From Saposhnikovia divaricata (taxonomy: Eukaryota; Streptophyta; Magnoliopsida; Apiales; Apiaceae), in contig CM071596.1 of NCBI GenBank assembly GCA_036435485.1, positions 58,949,001 through 59,013,000 of the forward strand: DNA of 64,000 nucleotides, in the 5' to 3' direction. Position numbers and translations under genes: made by a program. Positions 30,691 to 41,783 of this stretch are shown piece after piece. A model generated the notes under the pieces. It was given only the letters and a program-made list of their open reading frames with translations. It was not told the DNA's origin and searched no databases. The first letter of the stretch is position 1; every line of letters begins with the position of its first letter.

Positions 30691-31173
30691 AACATTTTGA
30701 CACAATTAAAAATGATGCAATATGAACAATTTTAAGTCGTTAATTTACATAAAAATAATCTTAATTTTATACATATAATTAATATTTTATATTAAAATAA
30801 TAATTATAACGCTCAAATAAAGTTTGTCAATCTTTTATATAAATAATATGACGTAAATCTAATATATTTATTTATTTAATAAGTGTAATTAATTATTATT
30901 AAAATGTCATCAAGATGCCATTAAGCTACTACTTAATTTAAAAAAAAAATATCTTAAACGCTTCTGGTGCGTTTCCGATCTTCAGGCATTATAATATATA
31001 TAGATATAGATAACATTTTGACACAATAAAAAATGACGTAATGTGAACAATTTTAAGTTGTTAATTTACATAAAAATAATCTTAACTTCATAAATATAAT
31101 TAATATTTTATATTGAAATAATAATTATAATTCTCAAATGAAGTTTGTCAATCTTTTTTATAAATAACATGAA

Positions 31174-31248
<75 letters not shown>

Positions 31249-31378
31249 ATAAGTGTAATTAATGATTATTAAAAGGCCATTAAGGTATCACCTACTTAAT
31301 GCAATAAAAAAAAATTAATAAAAAAAACAAAAAAACAAAAAATCAAGAAAAATATCTTTTTGATCTCCAGGCATTATA
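30691..31378 (+). repeat. Tandem repeat, two units of about 320-370 bp
   Basis: Unit 1 (30691-31005) and unit 2 (31012-31378) both start AACATTTTGACACAAT and end TTTTGATCTCCAGGCATTATA or similar. Unit 2 is lengthened by a (TA)n run of about 71 bp at 31175-31245. No coding potential is seen. Confidence 0.8.
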
Positions 31379-31383
31379 AAATA

Positions 31384-32860
31384 CTAGTTTAAAACCCGTG
31401 CGATGCACGGATTTTTTTTAATACTGTATGAATTTTTTTCATTAGTTTAAATTACCTTTTTAAAACATGAATTTTGGAGGCTTAAATTTTTATATGAGAT
31501 GATTTGATAATAATTATATAAATGTTATCCGTGATATTTTTAGAAATTGAGGGATTTTAGTTAAAAAATATAGAAAAGATGATAGATTTTAGTAGAAAAA
31601 TGTAATCGGTTAATTATTAATAATTATAAAATTATTATTTTATTTTATTTAATAGAACGCCCGTGATATGATTAGAAAAAGAGAGGATTTAGTTAGAAAA
31701 AATAAAAAAGGTACATGTTCTAGGTGAAAAAGGTAATTGATTAGTTTATAGTAATTATAATTTAATTATGTTATTTTACTAAATACAATTGCTCATAATA
31801 TTTTTAGAAAAGGAAAAATTAATATTGTCTGTGATATTTTTATTAAAAGAGGGATTTTAGTTAGAAAATATAGAAAAGATGATACGTTTTATCTGAAAAA
31901 GGTAATAGGTTAATTATTAATATTATAATATTATTAGTTTATTGTATTAAATAGAACCGTCCGTGATATAATTTGAAAAAGAAAGATTTTAGTTAGATAA
32001 AATAGAAAGATAACATGAAAATTAAAAGATGACATGATTTATGTGAAAAAGGTAATTGATTAGTTTATAGTAATTATAATTAAATTATGTTATTTTACTA
32101 AATAAAATTACTCATACTATTTATAAAATTAGAAATTAATGTTGTCCGTGATATTTTTAGATAAAATTGGAATTTAATTAGAAAAAATAGAAAAGATGAT
32201 ATGTTTTAGCTGAAAAGGTAATCTGTTAATTGTTAGTATTATAATGTTATTATTTTATTTTTATTAAATAGAAATGCCCGTGATATAATTGGAAAAAAAG
32301 GTTTTAGTAAGAGAAAAGAAAGAAGGTAACGTGTTTTGACTTAAAAAGGTAACCGTCCATGATATAATTGGAAAAAGAAATATTTTAGTTAGAAAAAATA
32401 GAAAAGCTAACGCGTTTTGGCTAAAAAAGGTAATTTCAGTTAATATTAATTATATTATCATTATGTTATTTTATTAAACAAAACTGCTCGTAGTGTTTTT
32501 AAAAAGGAAGAATTTTTATTTAGATAAAATGTAAAGATATTGTATTTTTAGGAAATTATTAAGTCATTGAAAAAATAGAAAAGGTAATATGTTTAACCTG
32601 AAAAAGGAAATTAATTAATAAAGGAGAAATTTTAGTTAGATAAAATATAAAAGATATTGTATTTTACCTGAAAAATGAAATTATTTATTTATTGAAAAAT
32701 AGAAAAGGTAATATGTTTAACCTGAAAAAGGAAATTGATTAGTTATGATGGATTTTATCTATAATTGAGTAAGGGTAAATAAATAAAATCAACAGGTACT
32801 GTACCGACCAACCGACCGACCGACCAACCAAACTTTTAATGTTTCGGCTTTTATATAATA

Positions 32861-32864
<4 letters not shown>
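31384..32864 (-). mobile_element. Non-autonomous Helitron 2
   Basis: On the minus strand the 3' end is intact: hairpin CCGTGCATCGCACGG, then GTTTTAAA, then CTAG before a T. The 5' end (ATATAAAAGCCGAAACATTAAAAG) runs into a (TA)n microsatellite, so the terminal TCTATAC is blurred. The interior matches Helitron 1 and Helitron 3, including the CCGACCGACC stretch at 32803-32826. No protein is coded. Confidence 0.78.

Positions 32865-32956
<92 letters not shown>
32861..32956. repeat. (TA)n microsatellite, about 95 bp
   Basis: An almost uninterrupted AT dinucleotide run starting at the Helitron 2 terminus and ending at GCTAGCG. Confidence 0.95.
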
Positions 32957-32958
<2 letters not shown>

Positions 32959-33361
32959 TAGCGTTCAAATAGAAACCAACCTTAGAATAGAAACTAGAAA
33001 CCTACACTAAATAAATTATATTTCATTTATTTTAATGGCCCCGCTAGGGGCACGTTCACAAAAAACATTTAAAATTCTTGGCTCTATTCAACAAAAAAAA
33101 TAAATAAATAAATAAAAAATTAAAAAAAAGTTACTGTTCACGTGCCACGTCATCACGTGAACAGTAACTTTTTTTAAAAAAAAAAAATTTTATATATATA
33201 TTTTTGTTGAATAGAGACAATAATTTTAAACGTTTTTTGTATTGGAGTACCCCTAATTTGGTCATAATTTGGTCATTAGATTAGCTTGAAATATTTAATT
33301 TAGGTTTAGTTTCTAGTTTCTAGTTTCTATTGTAAGTTATTTTCTATTAGAACAAGACCCT
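32957..33361. mobile_element. MITE-like inverted-repeat element with a 22-bp central hairpin
   Basis: The ends are inverted repeats: TTCAAATAGAAAC ... ATAGAAACTAGAAACC on the left, and the complement of TTCTAATAGAAA ... ATAGAAACTAGAAAC on the right. Near the centre a perfect 22-bp stem (33123-33144 and 33154-33175, core GTTACTGTTCACGTG) encloses a 9-nt loop. No clear target duplication could be fixed because the flanks are TA repeats. Mutator-like origin is possible. Confidence 0.6.
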
Positions 33362-33382
33362 ATATATATATTGTAATACATA

Positions 33383-33560
33383 GATGGTTTTTGGGATTCT
33401 TTTGGTCTGAATAATTTTTGTAAGTTGTTGCTGAGTGTAGATGTTTTTGTAAGTTTTTGCTGAGTGTAGATGGAGATAGATCTATCTGTTTAAAATGAAC
33501 AAAATATATGTAAGCCCTTGGACATTGGTTTCGAGCCTTTAAATATTATTGTCCTTCCAA
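33383..33560 (+). repeat. Second copy of GATGGTTTTTGGGATTCTTT repeat
   Basis: Matches 30285-30350 over GATGGTTTTTGGGATTCTTT and the following TTGGTCTGAATA block, then has two GCTGAGTGTAGATG units and ends with the TTCGAGCC block also seen near 30245. Confidence 0.6.
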
Positions 33561-33614
33561 AAAAATCAAGAAGTAATATATATGTGATTATAAAAAGGTA
33601 GGAATATATGTATA

Positions 33615-33726
33615 CTAGCTTAAAACCCGTGCGATGCACGGATTTTTTTTTAATAATATATGATTTTTTTCCATTAATTTAAATTATTTTTTTAAAACAT
33701 GAATTTTGGAGGCTTAAATTCTTTTA
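33615..33726 (-). mobile_element. Helitron 3, 3' terminal part (cut by the LINE)
   Basis: On the minus strand it ends hairpin CCGTGCATCGCACGG, GTTTTAAG, CTAG before a T. It is interrupted at 33726/33727 by the poly(T) start of the LINE. Its missing body lies at 52551-54286. Bases 33627-33726 are repeated at 52452-52550. Confidence 0.8.
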
Positions 33727-33976
33727 TTTTTTTTTGAAAAGCAGGGAAATATATTAAGGGACTAAGCCCAAATAAAACGAGTCCAACAACAACCAAGGTA
33801 ATATCACCACAGCCCACATATTTCCCAATCAGAGAAACCAAACACTACAATAAAGAACTACTACTACGACGAAGCCCAACCAGTTCAAACAGACAATGAA
33901 ATGTTAATAAAGGAAATACAGAACATGCCCAGAAAACATGCCCAGATCATAAAGCTTCAACTGCAACTGTAAGAGA

Positions 33977-34783
33977 TTACCAATTTTCCATACCTACGAA
34001 GACGTTACCAGCATGAAGTTCCTCCTCAATGTTAACAAACCCTACCTGATTCTCCAAATGCTCAACCCGATTAGGAGGATTCTCGACTTCTGCTACCATA
34101 GCTTGCACATTCACTTCTTCCTCATGAATCCTATGAAACTCAGGAGCAATCCTTCCTAATCCCATGTCTAGACTCCATATCTCAAACAGACGCCCAAATG
34201 ACCTTTCAATGACAACCATTTGCTTCCAATTAGCTGCACCATGCTGTGCCAGATACGCAGCCAAAGCATTGTCAGTAGCATCAGTGAGACGGATCTCAAT
34301 GTTAAAGTTCTTATCAGCTTTCCTAGTATTAAGTTGTTGGATAATTAAGGCATTAGCTGGATTAGCCCCTACATCAATGGAGTCCTTCCACTTCCAATAT
34401 GCTGTAGCATGGTCTGTTTCAAGAATAGCTTTAGGATAATCATCGTCAAAGATCAGCTTCAAACCTTCCATAAAAGCATGCAGTTCATTACTCCTTCGAT
34501 TTTCGATTCCCAGAGAACCAGCTAGCGTCCTAATGATTGTGCCCCTGCTATCGCGAACAACCACTCCAATTCCAGAGATGTTTCCATTCTGAAGTCTGTG
34601 ATTTTCAAAACGCCCATGCACGTTAACTTTAACCACACCTCTGCGAGGCATTTTCCAGCCCGGATTGACGTTCAACATAGCCATGTTTTGCTTGAGAAGT
34701 TTGATAGTATTTGGTAGAGTAAAAGATATTAAAAGGAGAGGTAAAAGGGTCTCTATAAAGGGTGTATATTGATGGCATTGCAT
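33977..34783 (-). CDS. RNase-H-like protein (RVT_3 type), probably inactive, in LINE 3' region
   Basis: 268 codons from ATG 34783. Residues about 47-180 have the RNase-H-like pattern common in plant retroelements (GVVKVNVHGRF, GIGVVVRD, NELHAF, ILETDHATA). The first catalytic Asp of the usual VNVDG is His (position 56), Glu100 and Asp124 are kept, and the last Asp of the N..AD.LA pattern is Ala (176). Enzymatic activity is therefore unlikely. The C-terminal 80 residues are acidic and unrecognised. ORF2 of the same LINE already ends with its own RNase H domain, so this is a second, separate module downstream. It could be a captured host domain, an extra LINE ORF, or a remnant of another LINE. 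Confidence 0.6.
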   Translation of the reverse strand: MQCHQYTPFIETLLPLLLISFTLPNTIKLLKQNMAMLNVNPGWKMPRRGVVKVNVHGRFENHRLQNGNISGIGVVVRDSRGTIIRTLAGSLGIENRRSNELHAFMEGLKLIFDDDYPKAILETDHATAYWKWKDSIDVGANPANALIIQQLNTRKADKNFNIEIRLTDATDNALAAYLAQHGAANWKQMVVIERSFGRLFEIWSLDMGLGRIAPEFHRIHEEEVNVQAMVAEVENPPNRVEHLENQVGFVNIEEELHAGNVFVGMENW

Positions 34784-35002
34784 CGCTCTATAAAACTTAA
34801 ATTCCCAAAATTGTCTGCACAGATCCCCTAGGCAAAACAGTTACTCCATGTCGCTGCTGAGTAAATACATTGACGCTTCACATTATCTGTTTGGGCCTGA
34901 ACGAGGTGGGCTTAGCAATATATATACAAAATACCCACACTCTAGTCAACACTCTGCTTTTGCTTATTTGAATGACCCAACAACATACAAAGTCTTGATC
35001 AC

Positions 35003-36039
35003 TGTTAGGAATATGTTGTACTTGATGATAACTTCACAATCAATCAAATTGTATAAGCTTTTGTAGCTGTCAACGGATGAGGATTTATAACTCTATCCGT
35101 TGACAGGTAGCTCATCAACGGATGAGGTTTTGTAGCATACTGCAAGTATCTCTATGTTATCAGTTGATAGTGTTTTTATCCACAGTCATGTTGACCATCA
35201 ACGGATAGGCAGAATAGGGTAGCCAATTGTAAATAAGCTATGCTATGTAATTCTGTCTAAGTGAAAGTGTATCAACAGATGAAGACAAAACTCTATCAAC
35301 GGATACAACTCAAATCCACTCTATCAACGGATATAGCTCAAGTCTCAATATCAACGGATACAGCTCAATACATCATCAACGGATGTCAGTGTACAATATC
35401 AACGGATGTCAGTGTACAATATCAACGGATAATCATTGACACTGTCTTCTATGATTAGCTGGGGATTAGCAGTTGATAAGGACATGTTTGACTGACAGAT
35501 CACATGGGTTGATAGTAGATACAAAAAGCAGTATGGCAGCCATACTTTGGAAACACAGAAGAAAGAAGCATTCTATTTACACTATGAATACAAGAAAGGT
35601 GCAGGAGACATGTCTGAACACAAGGACAACCTTTCGGCTACATGTGTATTTGGAGTGTAGTAGCAAGTCAACTAGAATTAGATTAATATTATCTTATTCC
35701 AGTAGTACTTGTAAAACTTGGGATTTATAACCAAGTGTAGCAACTCTTTGTAGGTTAAGAAAACACATAAGTTTTGCTTAGGGTTTCTATTGAATATTCT
35801 TAGAGAGCAAAGAGTTGTAAAACAGAAGCTGTGTACTTTTGTATCACAGAGTTTTCTTCGAATAAAATCTTCAGGTGGTGCATTTAACCACCTGATTTTA
35901 TATGTGTTTGTGCATTAATCTTTCTACAGCAATTATCTAAGTATAGATTTCTGGAGTTCTTATCAGAAATTTATAAATATCAAGAATTGTATTCAACCCC
36001 CCTTCTACAATTATACAAGTGTGTAATCTGGGAATAACA
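35003..36039 (+). repeat. Element 2 5' LTR (1,037 bp)
   Basis: TGTTAGGAAT ... GGGAATAACA. It carries ten exact CAACGGAT/ATCCGTTG motifs between 35071 and 35430. The TATA box position has TTTATAA (35724-35730) where element 1 has TATATA. AATAAA at 35861-35866 is followed by a perfect 9-bp hairpin TCAGGTGGT / ACCACCTGA at 35871-35895. Confidence 0.93.
35871..35895 (+). terminator. Poly(A)-signal hairpin in the LTR
   Basis: A 9-bp perfect stem (35871-35879 with 35887-35895) and 7-nt loop start 4 nt after AATAAA (35861-35866). The stem is conserved in the 3' LTR near 47348-47372 and in element 1. It lies in the presumed R region, where it could expose or mask the polyadenylation signal. Confidence 0.5.
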
Positions 36040-36041
36040 AT

Positions 36042-36054
36042 TGGTATCAAAGCA
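36042..36054 (+). other. Primer-binding site, element 2 (one mismatch)
   Basis: TGGTATCAAAGCA two bases after the LTR. Compared with element 1 it has A for G in the ninth position of the initiator tRNA-Met complement. Confidence 0.85.
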
Positions 36055-36098
36055 AGCTTCTAACATATTTGAAGTTTAAAGATCAACACACTTCCAAC

Positions 36099-38507
36099 AT
36101 GTCTAAGAAGGATTATGGAGTAAAGATTCCAGTTCTTGATAGAGAAAATTACTTTCACTGGAATGTAAAAATGCGTCTACATCTCTCGTCTATTGATGAG
36201 GGCTTTATGGATTGCATTGACAAGGGTCCTCACGTTCCATGAAGACTACAACAAGAGTTGGCCTGGCTGAAGGTGTGCCTGACACTCTCATTCCCAAACC
36301 TGTTTCTGAGTGGAGTCTTGAAGATATTACAGAAGTCCACAAAGACAAAAAGACCATGAATATTCTGTTCAATGGTCTAGAAACAGACATGGTTGACAAT
36401 GTTATTAACTGTACTACCGCCAAGGAAGTATGGGACACTGTTCAAACCCTTTGTGAAGGAACAGAACAGGTAAGGGAAAACAAGATGCAACTACTAATCC
36501 AACAGTATGAACATTTTCACTTTAAGAGTGGAGAAACATTGAATGATACATTTAGTAGATTTCAAAAGCTACTAAATGGTTTGAAACTGTATGGAAGAAT
36601 CTATCAAGTTAAAGATTCTAATCTCAAATTTCTGAGATCACTGCCCAAGGAATGGAAGCCAATGACTGTTTCTCTAAGAAACACTCAAGAGTACAAGACA
36701 TTTACTCTTGAAAGGCTCTATGGAACTTTAAAGACCTATGAGCTGGAAATGGAGCAGGATGAAGAGATTGAGAAGTCTCAAAAGAAAAGTGGGTCAGTTG
36801 CACTTGTTGCCAACTTGGAGCAAAAGGATGAAAGGACAGAAACCGCTAGTTCTACACCAAACAGGGAGGTTTGTAAAGGTAGAGCAGAATCAAGTAGGAG
36901 CAAGGAAAAGGTGTCTGAGGAATTGAATGTTCTTCAGCAGGATGAATTGGATGAGATAGATGAGCACTTAGCTTTTCCAATCTAGGAGATTCTCTAAGCT
37001 GAAATTCAAGAGATACTCTGGGGTGGCCAAGCCATTTAACAAGGATTTTTCCACAAGCAACTATGTGGATAAATCCAAAATTAAATGCTACAATTGTGGA
37101 ATTGCTGGTCACATGATAAGTGAATGCAGGAAACCTAGATCTGAGAACAAGGGAAAGTCAACTGAGGCTGTTGACTATAAGAAGAAATATTTTGATCTTC
37201 TCAGGCATAAAGGAAAGGCATTCTTGACCCAAGAGTATGACTGGGCTGTTGATGACAATCATTCTGATGATGATGTTGAGTTAGTCAACCTTGCTTTAAT
37301 GGCTGATTCTGGAGAGCAGGAAGCAAGTTCAGCTAGCAATCAGGTATTTTCTACTAATCTCTCTGAGCTCACCAAAGAGGAATGCAATAGTGTTATAGAT
37401 GACATGTCTACTGAACTATATCACTTAAGTGTTACTCTTAAATCACTTACTAAAGAGAACAATAGGATTAAAGAGTCTAATCTGTTTTTAAGTGATAGAA
37501 ATGCTGCTCTAGAAACTCAATTTCTAGAATTTGAGAAAATGAGAGTTGATTGCAATAATGCTAAAAGTGAACTTGAAGCTGTGTTAAAAAGAGAACTGAT
37601 TTTAAAAGACCAGCTTGAAAAAGAACAAGGGATAATTGCTAAATTTCAAAGTTGTAGGAATATTTCTCAAAACATAATAGAAGTTCAAGGAATAGAATCA
37701 TTTGTGAAGGATACCTGGACTCAAAAGAAAAAGGAGCTAGAACCTGGCCTTGAGGATCTAGAGACTAATTGTGAATCAACGGATAGTGATCATCCGTTGA
37801 CAGATGAACCGTCAACGGATGAGAGGTATCCGTCGACTAACAAAAAGTTTGTTAGTAAGAAGGAACTCAGGAAACTGGATATCAAGTATGGTCCAGTCAA
37901 CAAGAATTTTGTTAGTGGTGAGTGCAGCAAAACCAAATCCAGTGGGAAGGCTAAGGCAGGTGATTTACACAACAAAAAGGCTGTTGGTAAATCAGATAAT
38001 GAAAAGGTAGAAATTGAGGATAAAAAGAAAAAGAACAGAAATGGTAAGATAGGCATCAACAAGAAAAACAATTACTCTCCTGACAAGTTTGCTCCTAGGA
38101 AAACTTGTAGTAATTGTAATAGTGTCAATCATCTATCTTCTAATTGCAAGATTGTCAACAAGGCTCCTGTTCATGTACCTCAACCAATGCCATGTATGCC
38201 TGCAATGCCTGTTATGCCTGGTTTGTATCAAAATGCTAGTTTTTCAAATCCATATGTGAACATGCCATATGTGTCTAATCCTTACTTTCAATCTATGAAT
38301 GTGCCACAAATGTCATGGAACATACCTAACATGAATAATATGTATGCCAACTTTCCACACATGCATGCATCAAATATTCATGCAAATGAGCATTTGTCAA
38401 ACCCCATCACTCAAGCATCTACACCTAAGTTGAAGAATGCTAAGAGTACAAAGTCAAAGGCTAACAAGAAAGGACCCAAGGAAGCTTGGGTACCAAAATC
38501 AACTTGA
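36099..38507 (+). pseudogene. gag: Gag of element 2, frameshifted
   Basis: Starts at ATG 36099 with the same MSKKDYGVKIPVLD opening as element 1. A 1-nt loss near 36238-36240 shifts the frame, which is then open 36239-36985. A 1-nt gain near 36977 shifts it again to a stop at 36983-36985, and the remaining part is open 37023-38507. Both zinc knuckles (CYNCGIAGHMISEC, CSNCNSVNHLSSNC) and the motif-derived STD/HPL segment (37772-37840) remain recognisable. Compared with element 1 no large part is missing. Confidence 0.88.
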
Positions 38508-41271
38508 TTTGTTTTTGAAATGTGTGCAGGGAAACAGAAGGAATCTATGGTACCTAGACAGTGGATGCTCTAGGCACATGACAGGAGATTCAACCCTGCT
38601 CACAGAGTTCAAGGAAGGAGCTTGCCCTAGAATTACCTTTGGAGATGACAGCAAAGGATATACTAAGGGATATGGCCTGATTTCAAAAGACAATGTCATC
38701 ATTGAAGAAGTGGCTTTAGTTGAAGGTTTGAAGCACAATTTGCTGAGTGTCAGTCAGATTTGTGACAAAGACTATGAAGTAAAGTTCACAAAAGAAGCCT
38801 GTGTTGTTTCTGCCAAGTAAGACAACAATGTGGTATTGACAGGCTTTAGAAAAGGAAATGTTTACATAGCTGACTTCAATTCAGCATGCTCAGAATCCAT
38901 TACTTGTCTCTTCAGCAAAGCAAGTAAGGATGAGAGTTGGCTATGGCATAAGAAGCTGTCACATTTGAATTTTAAAGTTATGAATGATTTGGTAAGAAAG
39001 GATCTTGCTAGAGGAATCCCTCAATTGGAGTTTGTCAGAGATGGGCTGTGTGATGCCTGCCAATTAGGGAAACAAAAGAAATCATCCTTCAAAATCAAGA
39101 TAGAGTCATCCATTGTTAAGCCTCTTCAATTGCTGCATATGGACTTATTTGGTCCAGTAAATGTCATGTCTATTTCAAAGAAGAAATACTGTCTGGTGAT
39201 TGTAGATGATTTTTCTAAGTTCACATGGACCTTCTTCCTGCACTCCAAGGATTGTGCAAGTGAAATCATCATCAATCACCTCAGAATACTAAACAATGGT
39301 TCTGAAGACAGAGTACAAAGAATCAGGAGTGACAATGGTACTGAATTCAAGAATTCCACAATGAAGATTTTCTGTGAAGAGAATGGAATTGTCCATGAGT
39401 TTTCTGCTGCCAGAACACCTCAACAAAATGGGGTTGTTGAAAGGAAAAACAGAACTCTCATTGAAGCAGCTAGAACAATGTTAAGTGAATCAAGGTTACC
39501 AACATATTTCTGGGCTGAAGCTGTCAACACTGCATGCTTTACTCAGAATATTTCCTTGGTCAATCAAGCTAGAGGAATGACTCCTTATCAGTTATTAACC
39601 AACAAGAAACCAACTTTAGCTTTCCTTCATGTCTTTGGATGTAAGTGTTTTGTGCTAAGGAATCATGGAGATAACTTGGGCAAATTTGAATCAAAGGCAG
39701 ATGAAGCTATTTTCGTTGGATATGCAGCAGGGAAAGCCTACAAGGTCTACAATCTAAGAACCAACATTGTTATGGAATCTGTACATGTTGTGTTTGATGA
39801 TCAAAAGATTCTAGGCCTAAATGATGAAGGTTCCCATGAAAAGTTGGAATTTGAGAATGAAGGTGAAGGAAGAATGTACTATGATGATGATGAGGAAAAT
39901 GAAGATCATGACCACAGAGATCCACCTAGAGCTGTTATACCAACTAGAAGTGATGCTTACACTGAAAATGAAGCATCCGTTGACAGTCATTCTGCAACAT
40001 CCGTTGACAGTCATTCTGCAACATCCGTTGACACTATTAGAGATGCATCTGTTGACAGAGATTCTCAAGCATCCATCGACAGGCAAAATGATGCATCCAT
40101 TGACAGTCAACTTCATAATTCATCAAGGACAACAAACTCAGGGAGAGTTTCTCAAGGTCAAAATTCAATGCTAAATCAACATGATCATGCTCATGGAAAT
40201 GAAGCAACCTCATCAAGATCAAACCTTCCACCTGCAATAAAATGGACTAGAGATCATCCATTTGAGTTAATCATTGGTGAATCAAATTCAAGAGTCCAAA
40301 CTAGAAGGGCCACTCAAGCAGAATGTCTATACAGTAGCTTCCTGTCTCAAGAGGAACCTAAGAAAGTGGAAGATGCCCTTCTAGATCCAGATTGGGTGTT
40401 AGCAATGTAAGAAGAGCTAAATCAATTTGAAAGAAATAAAGTATGGAAACTTGTGCCCAAACCTGATGATAGAAGTGTCATAGGTACTAAATGGGTTCTC
40501 AAGAATAAGACAGATGAAAATGGCATAATTGTGAGGAATAAAGCTAGATTAGTGGCAAAGGGCTACTCTCAAGAAGAAGGAATAGATTTTGATGAAACTT
40601 TTGCTCCAGTGGCAAGACTTGAGGCAATAAAATCTTTCTAGCCTATGCAGCACATGCCAATTTCAAAGTCTATCAGATGGATGTCAAAAGTGCCTTTCTA
40701 AATGGGGAACTGGAAGAAGAGGTCTATGTCCATCAACCTCCTGGCTTTGAGGATCCAGAATTTCCAGGATATGTATATCTTCTCATGAAAGCACTTTATG
40801 GTTTGAAGCAAGCACCAAGAGCCTGATTATGCAGGTTGCAGAGTTGATAGGAAAAGTACTACAGGTTCCTGTCAATTTCTAGGAAACAGGCTTGTTTCAT
40901 GGTTCAGTAAGAAACAAAATTCAGTCTCCACTTTTACAGCTGAAGCTGAGTACATTGCTGCTGGAAGCTGTTGTGCACAGATTCTATGGATGAGAAACCA
41001 ACTCATTGACTATGGTCTAAAAGTTGAGAAAATTCCAATTTTCTGTGACAACACAAGTGCTATTGCCATCACAGGGAATCCAGTGCAACATTCGAGAACC
41101 AAGCACATTGACATCAAATACCACTTCATTAGAGAACATGTGATGAATGGTACAGTAGAAATGCACTTTATGCCAAGTGAAATGCAGCTTGCAGATATCT
41201 TCACCAAGCCTCTTGATGAATCCACATTCACAAGATTGGTAGGTGAGCTAGGTATGCTTAACTTGTCATAA
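38437..41271 (+). pseudogene. pol: Pol of element 2, stops, frameshift and 0.6-kb deletion
   Basis: Protease (LDSGCSRHMTG) and integrase (CDACQLGKQK, RSDNGTEF, NGVVERKNRT) are readable. Breaks: a stop at 38818-38820 where element 1 has a sense codon, a stop at 40408-40410, a 1-nt deletion near 40630 in the RT, and a deletion at about 40824 that removes some 605 bp of element 1 sequence (about 12594-13200 there), including the YVDD box and the start of RNase H. The last part (40990-41271) is RNase H C-terminal sequence. It cannot make reverse transcriptase. Confidence 0.9.
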
Positions 41272-41389
41272 TTCCTAGTGATATTTGATTTCACTGCATT
41301 GAAGCTAGAAATGTGTTTTGATTTACTTGAAAGTTAAAACTTTCAGAAAAATTTTCTGCAGAAATTTTGTCTAAGGCAAAATTAGCTTA

Positions 41390-41520
41390 TCAACGGATAT
41401 CCTTTTATCCGTTGATAGTATAAACACATTACTAGATTTTCGCATGTCAACGGGTAACAGGCTATCCACGTCATCAACGGATAAACTGTATCTCAACCGT
41501 TCATTCTATATCCGTTGATA
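41390..41520. repeat. Motif cluster upstream of ORF3, element 2
   Basis: Four exact CAACGGAT/ATCCGTTG motifs in both orientations plus the variant GTCAACGGGT, in the same order as in element 1. Confidence 0.75.
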
Positions 41521-41666
41521 TACATTTTTTTTATTTTTTTTTATAGTCGTTGGTAACCGTGTATATCTAATCATGGCTGTACTTATTTTCTTTTCATTTA
41601 TTATCTGACAGTTACTTTTGACCAATGGAGTAATTACTTTTAATTATTTTATTTTTAACTCTTGAA

Positions 41667-41678
41667 AAATATAAAAGG
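41667..41678 (+). promoter_or_regulatory. Candidate internal TATA box for ORF3, element 2
   Basis: AAATATAAAAGG, 106 nt before the ORF3 ATG. It is followed by a pyrimidine-rich leader (TCTCACATCTCAC, CATCTTCTTCTC) without an upstream ATG between it and 41784. It is conserved with element 1. Confidence 0.45.
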
Positions 41679-41783
41679 CTGACTTGTATTCTCACATCTC
41701 ACTTTTATCCATTTTCAAGCATATCAAAAGTTAACTGCATCTTCTTCTCTAAAACTCTCTGTAACCAAGGTTCAAACACTTCA

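Noticed and set aside
34164..34439. Plus-strand open frame across the RNase-H-like ORF
   Set aside because: It is the antisense shadow of the minus-strand ORF 33977-34783.
35473..35730. 85-codon frame repeated in all four LTRs as a small LTR protein
   Set aside because: It spans the TATA region of the LTR, has no ORF-like composition, and the repeats only reflect LTR identity. Expression of a peptide cannot be supported.
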